Shown here piece by piece: positions 16,843-25,853 of a stretch of DNA of 64,000 nt (within the stretch, counting starts at the first letter, position 1; the number at the start of each line of letters is the position of its first letter). The stretch lies in NCBI GenBank assembly GCA_017991555.1, contig JAGOQM010000007.1, forward strand, positions 124,001-188,000, read 5' to 3'. The notes under the pieces were generated by a model. That model was not told where the DNA came from. It saw only the letters and a list, made by a program, of their open reading frames with translations, and ran no database searches. The DNA is from Neisseriaceae bacterium. GTDB lineage: Bacteria > Pseudomonadota > Gammaproteobacteria > Burkholderiales > Neisseriaceae. A program made the position numbers and the translations under genes.

Positions 16843-17859
16843 CTAGGGTGCTAGGGTGATGAGGGTCAAATAAGGCGTGTAGCGTTTGATTTGCAGTGGG
16901 TAAAGGGCCTGTAGGGCGGCGTAGGCTTCGTCTGGATTGTCCAGTGGGAACACGCCCGAAATACGGTAGGCGCTTAAGGCCCGTTGGTCAAAATGGGTGA
17001 TGCCTGGCTGCTGTTTGCTGACCCGGCTTAAAACTTCGGCCAGGGTCATGTTGTTGGCCACGAGGCGATGGTCGCGCCAGGCGGCTTGGGCTTGGGCGTC
17101 GGTGTTGATCAGCGGGCTGAGCCCTTTTGGGGTGAGGGTGATCTTTTGATTACCCTGTAGGTTTTGGCAATCGTTGCTGTCTTCTGGGCTTGATCCAGAG
17201 GCACACACTTTGACCTTAGAAGACAAAACGGTGACGTCCACCAGGTGTTCAGACCAGGCCTTGACCGAAAATTCAGTGCCCAGCGCAGTGGCGCTGCCTT
17301 GGCTGCTGTTGACCACAAACGGTCGGTTTGGGTCTTTGGCGACGGTGGCGATTACTTCGCCTTTACGCAGCACGATGGTGCGCTGGCTTGGCGTATAGCG
17401 TACGTCGACGGCGGAAGCGCCGGCCAGTGTCAGCTGACTGCCATCGGGCAGGCTGATGGTTTTGACCTGGTGGCGGTTGCTGCGGTGATCGGCCATGGCC
17501 CACGCTGGCCATTGGTGTTGCTGTACATAAGCATAGCTGAGGCCGACAAACAGCATCGACAGCAGCACGCCTTTTTGGGCGCTGGCGTGTTCTTTTAAAA
17601 ACTGCTTGGCGGTGACAAACACGTTTTGCTGCTGTAAGGCTGCGACTTCTTGAATGGCGGTTTGCGCCACCGGCCGTGCGGCCAGTTCGTGCAGCTCGTG
17701 GATGCGTTGCCACGCCAGCTGATGGCGCGGATCTTGTTGCAGCCAGGTGTCAAACTGGGCTTGTTGGGCGGGGGTAAGGGGGGCTTCCGTCGTGGTGAGC
17801 TGCCAGGCAATGGCGGCCTCGATGTGTTGCTCGGCGGGTTCGCCTGTGATGGGCCTCAT
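16843..17859 (-). CDS. FecR-like anti-sigma factor / sigma regulator
   Basis: A 338-residue inner-membrane regulator that relays the receptor signal to the ECF sigma factor. The cytoplasmic N-terminus has the DUF4880-type pattern (AIAWQLTTTEAPLTPAQQAQ, FDTWLQQDPRHQLAWQRI), one membrane segment lies near residues 95-113 (KGVLLSMLFVGLSYAYV), and the periplasmic FecR domain carries ISLPDGSQLTLAGASAVDV and GTEFSVKAW, followed by a C-terminal STN-like domain (AYRISGVFPLDNPDEAYAAL). Its start codon overlaps the sigma-gene stop (ATGA), so the two are translationally coupled. Confidence 0.92.
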   Translation of the reverse strand: MRPITGEPAEQHIEAAIAWQLTTTEAPLTPAQQAQFDTWLQQDPRHQLAWQRIHELHELAARPVAQTAIQEVAALQQQNVFVTAKQFLKEHASAQKGVLLSMLFVGLSYAYVQQHQWPAWAMADHRSNRHQVKTISLPDGSQLTLAGASAVDVRYTPSQRTIVLRKGEVIATVAKDPNRPFVVNSSQGSATALGTEFSVKAWSEHLVDVTVLSSKVKVCASGSSPEDSNDCQNLQGNQKITLTPKGLSPLINTDAQAQAAWRDHRLVANNMTLAEVLSRVSKQQPGITHFDQRALSAYRISGVFPLDNPDEAYAALQALYPLQIKRYTPYLTLITLAP

Positions 17860-18389
17860 GCTAGGACGTGACGCAGCTTATAGCATTGCATCAGGCAATG
17901 GCTAAGGTCGCGCTTGACCGTGGTGATGGATAAGTTGAGGCGCTGCGCAATCTCTTGCTGCTTCAAACCGTCAAAATAATACAGGCTAAAAATGGTGCGG
18001 GTGCGTTCGCCGCAGGCGTCTAGGGTTTGCGACAGCAGGCTTAAGGCTTCAATGGCCATGACGTGGGCCTCTAAACCGTGGGCGCTGAGCTCATCTTGCA
18101 ACTGCCCGAGGTGGTTCCAGTAGTTTTGTTCAATCACGTCACGGCGAATTTTGTCGATGAAGAGCTGCTTGGCCATCAGCTTCAAGAGCGCACGTGGGTT
18201 CTCGCGCACGGCCGTGGTGGCCTTGGCGGTGACCAAAACCATGGCTTTGATGAAGGTGTCCTGCGTGATGTCCTGAGCCACATGGTGGTTACCGGTTTGG
18301 TGACGAATCAGGTTGAGCAACCAGACTGAATGCATGCGGTAAAACTGATCCCAATCTTGTCGAGACAGGTGTGAGGTGTTGATCGCCAT
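17856..18389 (-). CDS. ECF sigma factor, FecI-like
   Basis: A 177-residue extracytoplasmic-function sigma factor. Region 2 is seen in FYRMHSVWLLNLIRHQTG and DITQDTFIKAMV, and region 4 in QQEIAQRLNLSITTVKRDLS, the helix-turn-helix for the -35 element. It is the first gene of the sigI-sigR-receptor unit and is preceded by a strong Fur-box match (18423-18441), so it should respond to both iron limitation and the receptor ligand. The expected target promoter is that of the receptor gene at 16723. Confidence 0.93.
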   Translation of the reverse strand: MAINTSHLSRQDWDQFYRMHSVWLLNLIRHQTGNHHVAQDITQDTFIKAMVLVTAKATTAVRENPRALLKLMAKQLFIDKIRRDVIEQNYWNHLGQLQDELSAHGLEAHVMAIEALSLLSQTLDACGERTRTIFSLYYFDGLKQQEIAQRLNLSITTVKRDLSHCLMQCYKLRHVLA

Positions 18390-18422
18390 AAGCTTACTTT
18401 ATAAATAAATCAGTCTTTTGTT

Positions 18423-18441
18423 GAGAATGAGAATTATTATT
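18423..18441. promoter_or_regulatory. Fur box upstream of fecI-like gene
   Basis: GAGAATGAGAATTATTATT matches the 19-base Fur consensus at 15 positions. It lies 34 bases before the sigma-factor start. Confidence 0.8.
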
Positions 18442-18570
18442 ATATGTTTATTTTTATTAAAGTAAAATGGATTTGTCTCATAAATCGTGATTTCGCCTCC
18501 TGTGTGTCTGTTTTAAGGGGCAAAACCCTGCTTGGGGGCAGGGGCGTATGGGTCAAAAGGGGCGCTGTGT

Positions 18571-19344
18571 TCACAAGCGCTTTTTAAACTGGCTCGGGGT
18601 CATTGTGGTCAGCTCTTTAAACTTACGGCTGAAGGCACTGTGGTCGGTATAGCCGCAGCGGCTGGCAATGTCGGTGATGGACAGGTCTTGCGCCAGTAAC
18701 TCAATGGCGTACTCCAGGCGTTTTTTTTGGATCAGCTGCTGCGGCGTCATTTGGAAAATGCTTTTGAACTGCCGGTCTAGCTGCGAAATCGACAGCTCGG
18801 CTAGGTTGGCCAAGTCTTGCACTTTGATGGCGGTGTCAAACTTTTGGCTGATGTGTTTTTCGACCCGGCTCAGCTTGGCGTTGATGTTGGGCCGAATCAG
18901 CTTTTCGTCCTGTAAGTCCACCGAAATGCCCGCCACCCCAACCACGTTTTGGTGGGGGTCGATGATGGGCACCTTGGTGGTGAGGCACCAGCCCAGCACG
19001 CCAGACTGATAGGAATGTAGTTCTAATTGGTTAATAATGCGTTTTTTATGCGTCATGACGCCGTGGTCTTGCTCGGTATAACCCAGCCCCAAATCGTAGA
19101 GAAACACGTCTTCGGCGCGCTTGCCGATGATGTTTTTTAAATGGCCAACCTTACAGCGCTTGGCCAAATGCTCATTGGCCAGCTGATAGCGTGCCTCTGT
19201 ATTTTTGACAAAAAACGTGACGTTGGGCAGGGCGTTGATCAGCGGCATAATCAACCCTAAATGGCTTAAAAAAGCGTTTAAACTGGCCACCTCAAACGCG
19301 TGCTCGCCTTGGCTAATGGCCACAAGCTGGTCTGGCTGGAACAT
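18571..19344 (-). CDS. AraC-family regulator with PAS-like sensor, hydroxyproline operon
   Basis: A 257-residue regulator. The N-terminal half resembles a PAS fold (PLINALPNVTFFVKNTEARY, RAEDVFLYDLGLGYTEQD, GVAGISVDLQDEK). The C-terminal 100 residues have two helix-turn-helices, QDLANLAELSISQLDRQFKS and ITDIASRCGYTDHSAFSRKF, with the TMTPSQFK ending. It is divergent from the hydroxyproline catabolic operon, with 173 bases between, and is likely its activator, with the substrate or an intermediate as ligand. Both points are inferred from position. Confidence 0.88.
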   Translation of the reverse strand: MFQPDQLVAISQGEHAFEVASLNAFLSHLGLIMPLINALPNVTFFVKNTEARYQLANEHLAKRCKVGHLKNIIGKRAEDVFLYDLGLGYTEQDHGVMTHKKRIINQLELHSYQSGVLGWCLTTKVPIIDPHQNVVGVAGISVDLQDEKLIRPNINAKLSRVEKHISQKFDTAIKVQDLANLAELSISQLDRQFKSIFQMTPQQLIQKKRLEYAIELLAQDLSITDIASRCGYTDHSAFSRKFKELTTMTPSQFKKRL

Positions 19345-19517
19345 GGTTTCTCCTTTATTTGTTTTGTGACTCTTTGTTTTTATTGTATTTAATTTTAGCG
19401 TTTTTGATTATTGTGCTGAATTGCGCATCAGTTCATTGAAAAGATATCAAGACCCACTGCTTTAAATCAAGCACTCTATAAAAAACAATTTCAATAAATA
19501 ATGATAGAGGCGAGACC

Positions 19518-20471
19518 ATGCAACCATCACGTTACCATAAAATCCGTGTCATTGATTCTCATACCGAAGGCGAGCCCACGCGCTTGGTGCTCGACGGTTT
19601 TCCTGATTTAGGCAATGGCACCATGGCCGAGCGTCTGACCCTGTTGCGCGAGCAGCACGATGATTGGCGCAAGGCCATCATCTTAGAGCCGCGTGGCAAC
19701 GACATTCTGGTGGGCGCCTTGCTGTGCCCGCCGCAAAACCCCAAGGCCACGGCCGGGGTGATCTTTTTCAATAATGAAGACTATTTGGGCATGTGCGGCC
19801 ACGGCACCATTGGCCTGATGGCGTCGCTGCACTATTTAGGCCTTGCCGACGTGGGCGAGCATTTGGTTGAAACGCCCGTGGGCGACGTGACCACCGTGAT
19901 TCATGCCGATGGCAGCGTCAGCATCAACAACGTGGCGTCTTATCGCTACCGCGAGGCTGTGACGCTTGACGTGCCAGGCTTGGGCCCAGTCACCGGCGAC
20001 ATCGCCTGGGGCGGCAACTGGTTCTTCTTGGTCAGCCAAAAATTCACCGACATCGACTTACGCCATGTGAAAGCGCTCACAGAAATCAGCCTGTCCATTA
20101 AAGACGCTCTTGCGGCCCAAAACATCACCGGTAAAGACGGTGCCCTGATCGATCACATTGAGCTGTTCCAACCCCACGCCAGCGCCGACAGCCAAAGCTT
20201 TGTGCTGTGCCCTGGCGGCGCCTACGACCGTTCACCCTGCGGCACCGGCACCAGCGCCAAACTGGCCTGCTTGGCCGCCGATGGCAAGCTGGCCGAAGGC
20301 GACGTGTGGGTGCAAGCCAGCGTGATTGGCAGCCAGTTTCAGGCCAGCTATCAGCGCGTTGACGCCACCCACATCATCCCGACCATTCAAGGCCATGCCT
20401 ACATTTGTGCCGACAATACTGTGTTAATCGATGCCAACGATCCATTTCAATGGGGCATCGTGGCGAAGTAA
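19518..20471 (+). CDS. 4-hydroxyproline 2-epimerase (proline racemase family)
   Basis: Converts trans-4-hydroxy-L-proline to cis-4-hydroxy-D-proline, the first step of hydroxyproline breakdown. Both catalytic Cys are present: Cys93 in MCGHGTIG and Cys241 in [10 protein letters not shown]. This separates epimerases and racemases from the dehydratase members that carry Ser or Thr at the first site. The N-terminus [15 protein letters not shown] is typical. The 317-residue length fits. It heads an operon encoding all four enzymes of the pathway, which supports the hydroxyproline substrate over proline. Often named lhpA or hypF in other species. Confidence 0.92.
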   Translation: MQPSRYHKIRVIDSHTEGEPTRLVLDGFPDLGNGTMAERLTLLREQHDDWRKAIILEPRGNDILVGALLCPPQNPKATAGVIFFNNEDYLGMCGHGTIGLMASLHYLGLADVGEHLVETPVGDVTTVIHADGSVSINNVASYRYREAVTLDVPGLGPVTGDIAWGGNWFFLVSQKFTDIDLRHVKALTEISLSIKDALAAQNITGKDGALIDHIELFQPHASADSQSFVLCPGGAYDRSPCGTGTSAKLACLAADGKLAEGDVWVQASVIGSQFQASYQRVDATHIIPTIQGHAYICADNTVLIDANDPFQWGIVAK

Positions 20472-20484
20472 AGGGGACAGCATC

Positions 20485-21741
20485 ATGACGGATAACCTGA
20501 ACACACAGCCATTCATCGTGGTCGGCGGCGGCATCATCGGTTTGAGCGTGGCGCTGACGCTGCAAGCGCGTGGCGTCGACGTTTTGCTGGTGGATAAAGA
20601 CCGCATTGGCATGGGCGCTTCTTTTGGCAACGCCGGGCACATCGCCACCGAGCAGGTGTTTCCGATTGCCGACCCCAGTATTTTAAAAACCTTACCGCGC
20701 ATGCTGTTCGATCCTTTAGGGCCGTTGCGTTTGGATTGGCGTTATTTATTGCCGATCACGCCGTGGCTGTTGCGCTTGGTCGGCAATATGCGGGCCAAGC
20801 CGTTTCAACACATTCATGAGGCGCTGACCCTGATTAATGCGGCCGCCTTACCAGCCTGGCAGGCGTTTGCCCAACGGTGGCAGCTGAACGATTTAATCAA
20901 GATTAATGGCTCGCTGTTGGTGGCCGAGCAGGCCGCTACCGTGGCCAAGTTACAGCAGCATGGGGCGGCGCTGAATCAGATTGGGGTCAGCAATCAGTGG
21001 TTGACTGCGGCGCAGCTGCATGAGTACGAACCACAGTTGGCCGACAACCAGCTGGGCGCGCTGTTTTATCCAGAAACCGGCCACGTGCTTGACCTAGCAG
21101 CATTGTTGGCCAAGCTACAGGCGCAGTTTGAGGCCTTGGGCGGCCAGGTACGGGCACAGGTGGCGGTGCACGGCATTGAGCGGCGCGGCCCCAATGATGT
21201 GGTGCTGAACAGCAGCGCCGGGCCGTTGCGGGCGCAAAACGTGGTGATTGCCTGTGGCGCCCACGCCAAAGGGTTGGTGCAGCAGGTGAGCGGCGTCAGC
21301 GTGCCTTTGGAAACCGAGCGCGGCTACCACTTAATGCTGCCACAAGAGGCGGCGCGGCTGTCGATTCCGGTGTCCAGCGCCGACCGCCGCTTCATCATGA
21401 CGCCGATGACGGGCGGGCTGCGCTTGGCCGGTACGGTGGAATATGCGGGCTTGGACCTGCCGCCGAACATGCAGCGGGCGCGTAATTTTGTGCCGCTGGC
21501 CAACCCCATGTGGCGCCAGCCTTTAAATACCGAGGGCTGCACCGAATGGATGGGGTTTCGGCCCACCATCGCCGACTCCTTGCCGGTGATCGACAAGCAA
21601 GACAACTGTTATTTTGCGTTTGGGCATCAGCATCTAGGCTTAACCCAAGCGGCCATTACCGCAGAGGCCATCGCGGCCATGCACTTTGGGCTAGCCACCC
21701 CGATCGACTGTACGGCTTTTTCACTGAATCGATTTGCATAA
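20485..21741 (+). CDS. D-hydroxyproline dehydrogenase (FAD-dependent, DadA-like)
   Basis: Oxidises cis-4-hydroxy-D-proline to pyrroline-4-hydroxy-2-carboxylate and passes electrons to the respiratory chain. The N-terminal Rossmann motif FIVVGGGIIGLSVALTLQAR binds FAD, GMGASFGNAGHIA is the DAO-family loop, and the C-terminal WMGFRPTIADSLPVI and HLGLTQAA motifs are typical of DadA-like enzymes. The 418-residue single-subunit form resembles the Pseudomonas putida type rather than the heterotrimeric enzyme. Start ATG 20485 has an AAGGGGA site; the earlier open frame overlaps the epimerase gene and is not needed. Confidence 0.9.
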   Translation: MTDNLNTQPFIVVGGGIIGLSVALTLQARGVDVLLVDKDRIGMGASFGNAGHIATEQVFPIADPSILKTLPRMLFDPLGPLRLDWRYLLPITPWLLRLVGNMRAKPFQHIHEALTLINAAALPAWQAFAQRWQLNDLIKINGSLLVAEQAATVAKLQQHGAALNQIGVSNQWLTAAQLHEYEPQLADNQLGALFYPETGHVLDLAALLAKLQAQFEALGGQVRAQVAVHGIERRGPNDVVLNSSAGPLRAQNVVIACGAHAKGLVQQVSGVSVPLETERGYHLMLPQEAARLSIPVSSADRRFIMTPMTGGLRLAGTVEYAGLDLPPNMQRARNFVPLANPMWRQPLNTEGCTEWMGFRPTIADSLPVIDKQDNCYFAFGHQHLGLTQAAITAEAIAAMHFGLATPIDCTAFSLNRFA

Positions 21742-21759
21742 AAACTTAGGAGAGTAGAC

Positions 21760-22623
21760 ATGAATTTTCACGGTATTTTGGTCCCTTTAGTGACCCCTTT
21801 TAACGCCGACAAAAGCTTAGATTTAGACACTTTAAAAACGTTGACCGAGTCTTTCATTCAAAAAGGCGTGGCTGGCCTCGTGGCCTGTGGCACCACCGGT
21901 GAATACTACGCCCTGAATGAAGCCGAGCGCGAAGCGGTATTAACCACCATCGCTGGTGTGGCCAAAGGCCGCGTGACCTTGATTGCGGGGATTAACGACT
22001 TATCCACCGAAGGCGCCTGCGCCCGCGCACAACAGGCGAAAGACCTAGGCTATGAAGGTCTGATGTTGGCACCGCCACCCTATAGCCTGCCTGATCAAGC
22101 CGGCGTGATTGCCCATTACGAAACCGTGGCCAGCGCCACCGATTTGCCCATCATCATGTACAACTTCCCTGCGCGCATTGGCATTGAGCTGGAGTACGAG
22201 ACCGTGGTGCACTTGGCCAAGAACCCAAACATTGTGGCGATTAAGGAAAGCAGCGGCGACTTTAGCCGTGCCTTACGCCTGCTGCAAACCGAATTTAAGG
22301 GTTTTGAAGTCATTTGTGGCTGCGACGACCAGCCAGTGGACTTTTTCTTCTGGGGCGCCAAAAGCTGGATTGCGGGCGCGGGCAACGTGTTCCCTGAAGA
22401 GCAAGTGGCGATGTTTAAGGCAGCTCAGGCCGGCGACTGGGCGCAAGCACAGCGCATCATGCGCGCCATTTACCCAGCCATTTACTCGATGGAATCGGGC
22501 AATTACAACCAAAAAGCCAAGCTGGGTTGCCTAAAAGGCACGCTCAACGTGGGCACGGTTCGCCTGCCGTTGTCTGATTTGTCTGCGGCCGAAAAAGCCG
22601 AATTCCAAGCTTTTTTTAAGTAA
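21760..22623 (+). CDS. 1-pyrroline-4-hydroxy-2-carboxylate deaminase (DapA family)
   Basis: Converts pyrroline-4-hydroxy-2-carboxylate to 2-oxoglutarate semialdehyde with loss of ammonia. A class I aldolase-like barrel of the dihydrodipicolinate synthase family: VACGTTGEYYAL binds the carboxylate, Tyr134 lies in MYNFPARIG and the Schiff-base Lys162 in VAIKESSGD. The function is taken from operon context, since DapA itself would not sit among hydroxyproline genes. The 287-residue length is normal. Good ribosome site (AGGAGAG) ahead of ATG 21760. Confidence 0.9.
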   Translation: MNFHGILVPLVTPFNADKSLDLDTLKTLTESFIQKGVAGLVACGTTGEYYALNEAEREAVLTTIAGVAKGRVTLIAGINDLSTEGACARAQQAKDLGYEGLMLAPPPYSLPDQAGVIAHYETVASATDLPIIMYNFPARIGIELEYETVVHLAKNPNIVAIKESSGDFSRALRLLQTEFKGFEVICGCDDQPVDFFFWGAKSWIAGAGNVFPEEQVAMFKAAQAGDWAQAQRIMRAIYPAIYSMESGNYNQKAKLGCLKGTLNVGTVRLPLSDLSAAEKAEFQAFFK

Positions 22624-22634
22624 AGGAGGCAACG

Positions 22635-24116
22635 ATGCCATTAAGTAAAGAACAGGTATTTGCCCAAGCGCAAGCGGGTGAATTATGGGCCGGCAACCTA
22701 ATCGCTGGCCATGTGGGCACAGCGGCCAAGCTGGCCAACCACACCCCCATCGACAACAGCCTGATTGGCTACATTGGCGACGGCGATGCCGCCGACGTTG
22801 AGGCTGCGGTAGCGGTGGCGCGCACCACTTTTGAAGCCGGTACTTGGAGCCACTTGGCCCCAAGCGAGCGCAAAAAAATCATGCTGCGCTGGTCGCAGCT
22901 GCTCGAAGCCCACAGCGAAGAGTTGGCCGCCTTAGACTGCGTTGATGCTGGCAAGCCAATTACCGAGTGTTTGAACACCGACATGCCGGCGACCATCGAC
23001 ACGTTTTACTGGTATGCCGAAGCCATCGACAAGCTGTTTGGCAAAGTGGCGCCGACGGGCCGCGATGCTCTGGGCTTAATCGTGACCGAGCCGATTGGCG
23101 TGGTGGGCGCGGTTTTGCCTTGGAACTTCCCCGCACAGATGTTTGCCTGGAAGGTGGCGCCGGCGCTCACCGCGGGTAACTCGGTGATTGTGAAACCAGC
23201 CGAATTGACGTCTTTAAGCGCTTACCGCATGGTGCAGCTGGCTTATGAAGCAGGCGTGCCGGAAGGGGCCTTAAGCATGGTGTGTGGCTTGGGCGAAAAA
23301 GTGGGCGAACCTTTGGGCCGCCACATGGACGTCGACATTGTGTCCTTTACCGGCTCGACCGAAGTGGGGCGTTATTTCTTGAAGTATTCAGCTGAGAGTA
23401 ACTTAAAAGAAGTGGTGCTGGAATGCGGTGGTAAAAGCCCGCAGGTGGTGTTTGAAGACGCCGACCTAGAGGCGGCCGTGCCCCATATTTTGGCGTCGGC
23501 ATTCTGGAACATGAGTGAAAACTGTAGCTGTGGCTCACGCCTCATCGTGCATGAGTCGGTTAAAGACAGCCTTTTGGCCAAATTGATTGATGGTCTGAAG
23601 GATTGGACCGTTGGCAACCCAATGGACGAATCGGTGTCGATTGGGCCAATGGTGGAAGAAGCCCACTTTAATAAAGTGAAGTCGTTCTTGGAAGTAACAC
23701 CTAAAGAAGGGGGGCGTTTGGTGGCCGGCGGCAAGATTCACGGCGACTTAGGCAGCGGTTGGTATATTGAGCCGACTATTTTTGACAACGTGACGGCCGA
23801 CATGACGCTGTTCCAAAATGAAGTGTTTGGCCCGATATTGGCCGTGAGCACGTTCAGCACCGAAGCCGAAGCCATTGCTTTGGCCAACGACACCCATTAT
23901 GGCCTGGCCGCTTCTTTTTACAGCCAGAACGTCAAGCGCACCATGCGCGTGGCGCGCGCCATTAAGGCGGGCACGGTGTCGGTGAACGGGTTTAGTGAAG
24001 GCGATATTTCCACGCCGTTTGGTGGGTTTAAGCAGTCTGGTTTTGGGGGTAAAGACAATGGCCTAGAGGCCTTTGAGCAATACGTTCAAACCAAAGTGAT
24101 TTGGTACGTTAATTAA
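22635..24116 (+). CDS. Aldehyde dehydrogenase, probable 2-oxoglutarate semialdehyde dehydrogenase
   Basis: NAD(P)-dependent dehydrogenase expected to oxidise 2-oxoglutarate semialdehyde to 2-oxoglutarate, the last step of the pathway. Cofactor motif VLPWNFPAQMFAWKVAPALT, GFTGSTEVG-like segment SFTGSTEVGRYF, general base Glu263 in LECGGKSP and catalytic Cys297 in SENCSCGSR are visible. The Cys context SENCSCGSR differs from the usual GQxC and is shared by a PuuC-like group of proteobacterial enzymes. The 493-residue length is normal. It follows the deaminase by 11 bases. Confidence 0.88.
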   Translation: MPLSKEQVFAQAQAGELWAGNLIAGHVGTAAKLANHTPIDNSLIGYIGDGDAADVEAAVAVARTTFEAGTWSHLAPSERKKIMLRWSQLLEAHSEELAALDCVDAGKPITECLNTDMPATIDTFYWYAEAIDKLFGKVAPTGRDALGLIVTEPIGVVGAVLPWNFPAQMFAWKVAPALTAGNSVIVKPAELTSLSAYRMVQLAYEAGVPEGALSMVCGLGEKVGEPLGRHMDVDIVSFTGSTEVGRYFLKYSAESNLKEVVLECGGKSPQVVFEDADLEAAVPHILASAFWNMSENCSCGSRLIVHESVKDSLLAKLIDGLKDWTVGNPMDESVSIGPMVEEAHFNKVKSFLEVTPKEGGRLVAGGKIHGDLGSGWYIEPTIFDNVTADMTLFQNEVFGPILAVSTFSTEAEAIALANDTHYGLAASFYSQNVKRTMRVARAIKAGTVSVNGFSEGDISTPFGGFKQSGFGGKDNGLEAFEQYVQTKVIWYVN

Positions 24117-24126
24117 TAAAAACAAC

Positions 24127-24163
24127 ACGGCCTGACTTTAGGGACATAAAGCGGGCCGTTTTT
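24127..24163 (+). terminator. Hairpin between dehydrogenase and symporter genes
   Basis: Stem ACGGCC/GGCCGT with an inner CTTTA/TAAAG pairing, followed by five T. It probably lowers expression of the symporter relative to the enzymes. Confidence 0.65.
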
Positions 24164-24201
24164 AAAAATCTACAAATTGAGAAACAACGAAGGAGTACTT
24201 T

Positions 24202-25659
24202 ATGGAAGCCATCGTTAACACCATAGTTGGGTATATTTGGGGCAACGCCTTAGTGGGCTTAGCCCTTGGCGTCGGCCTGTATTTCACCATTGCCACGCGG
24301 GGCGTGCAGTTCCGCTATCTGGGCGAAATGGTGCGGTTACTTCGTGAGAATAAATCTTCTAAAGAGGGGATTTCTTCTTTTCAGGCCTTTTGTTTGGCCT
24401 TATCTGGACGGGTCGGTGTGGGCAACATTGCCGGTGTGGCCACCGCCATTGCGGCCGGTGGCCCGGGCGCCATCTTCTGGATGGTGGTGATGGGCGTGCT
24501 GGGCGGCGCCAGTGCCTTTATTGAGTCGACCTTAGCGCAGGTGTACAAGCAGCGCGCCGATGGCCAATACCGCGGTGGTTCGCCTTACTATATTGAAAAA
24601 GGCCTGAAGCTAAAATCGTTTGCCATCGTGGTGGCGGCGGTGATCTGCCTGTCTTATGGCGTATTGGTGCCCGGCATTCAGGCCAACACCATTGCCGATT
24701 CGTTTCAAACTGCCTTTAACATTCCGCCCATCGTGACCGGCATCATCGTCACCGTCTTGATGGCGTACTTGATTTTTGGTGGTGTGAAGCGCATTGCCAG
24801 CGTGGCCGATAAAGTGGTGCCGCTGATGGCTTTGGCCTACATCGTGATGATGTTCATCATTTTGGGCAGCCATTACGAACAAGTGCCGGCCATGTTTGGT
24901 TTGATCTTCCGCAGCGCCTTGGGCATGGACGCCGTGTTTGGGGGCATTGTCGGTACGGCCGTGTCTTGGGGCGTGCGTCGCGCGGTGTTCTCTAACGTGG
25001 CCGGTGCCGGTGAGGCCACCTTTAGCTCGGCCGCAGCCGAAGTGAGCCACCCCGCCAAGCAAGGCCTGATTCAAGCGTTTTCGATTTACATCGACACGGT
25101 GGTGGTGTGTACCGCTTCTGGCTTGATGATGTTGGTGACCAATATGTACAACGTGATCCCCGATGGCAGCAGCGTGGCCTTGGTCGAGCACGTGCCGGGC
25201 GTGGCCGCGGGCACGGCTTGGACGCAAATGGCGGTGTCGACCGTGTTCACCGGTTCGGGCGCGGCGTTTGTGTCGATTGCGGTGTTCCTGTTCGCCTTCA
25301 CCACCTTGATGGCTTACTACTACATTGCCGAAACCACGATTGTGTATCTGGATCGCAAGCTGTCTTATCCAATCTTAAAGCTGTTGCTTAAGTTTGTGTT
25401 CTTAATCGTGCTGTTCTTTGGCAGCATCCAGTCGGTGAGTTTGATGTGGAGCTTGGGTGACATTGGCTTTGGCAGCATGAGCTATTTGAACTTCATTGCC
25501 ATTGTGCTGTTGTCTAAGCCGGCTTTTAGAACCTTGCGCGACTACGAGCGCCAGCGCAAACAAGGCTTAGACCCCATCTTCGACCCACGCGTGGCGGGCG
25601 TAGAAAATGCGGAGCTGTGGGAAGACCTCAGCGATGAATACAAGAAAAAAGCCAAGTAA
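24202..25659 (+). CDS. Alanine/glycine:cation symporter (AGCS) family, probable hydroxyproline importer
   Basis: A 485-residue Na+- or H+-coupled amino acid symporter of the inner membrane. Family signatures include ALSGRVGVGNIAGVATAIAA, GGPGAIFWMVVMG and AVFSNVAGAGEATFSSAAAE. About ten hydrophobic segments are seen. It lies last in the hydroxyproline operon after a partial terminator, which suggests that it imports hydroxyproline; known AGCS members mostly carry alanine or glycine, so this is inference from position. A strong terminator follows. Confidence 0.88.
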   Translation: MEAIVNTIVGYIWGNALVGLALGVGLYFTIATRGVQFRYLGEMVRLLRENKSSKEGISSFQAFCLALSGRVGVGNIAGVATAIAAGGPGAIFWMVVMGVLGGASAFIESTLAQVYKQRADGQYRGGSPYYIEKGLKLKSFAIVVAAVICLSYGVLVPGIQANTIADSFQTAFNIPPIVTGIIVTVLMAYLIFGGVKRIASVADKVVPLMALAYIVMMFIILGSHYEQVPAMFGLIFRSALGMDAVFGGIVGTAVSWGVRRAVFSNVAGAGEATFSSAAAEVSHPAKQGLIQAFSIYIDTVVVCTASGLMMLVTNMYNVIPDGSSVALVEHVPGVAAGTAWTQMAVSTVFTGSGAAFVSIAVFLFAFTTLMAYYYIAETTIVYLDRKLSYPILKLLLKFVFLIVLFFGSIQSVSLMWSLGDIGFGSMSYLNFIAIVLLSKPAFRTLRDYERQRKQGLDPIFDPRVAGVENAELWEDLSDEYKKKAK

Positions 25660-25683
25660 TCATTAGGCACTTTCTCTTTGATG

Positions 25684-25714
25684 CCCATAACCTTGATCGG
25701 TTATGGGTTTTTTT
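25684..25714 (+). terminator. Intrinsic terminator of the hydroxyproline operon
   Basis: Stem CCCATAACC (25684-25692)/GGTTATGGG (25699-25707) and seven T. Confidence 0.9.
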
Positions 25715-25790
25715 GTGGCGTGGTGGCCTCGCCGAACAGCGTAGGGCGGGTCGAGACCCCGTGGCTTAAGCGTTGCTGCACGGTGAGGTT

Positions 25791-25819
25791 GGTGGGTAGG
25801 CTACGCTTTACCACCCTAC
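25791..25819. repeat. REP-like imperfect palindrome
   Basis: GGTGGGTAG and TTACCACC pair around CTACGC. Short GTAGGGTGG-type palindromes of this kind are dispersed in many proteobacterial genomes. Only one clear copy is in this window, plus a possible half (GTAGGGCGGGTC) at 25741. Confidence 0.35.
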
Positions 25820-25853
25820 ACCAGTAAGGCGGGATCGGCAGCCTAAACAGGCC

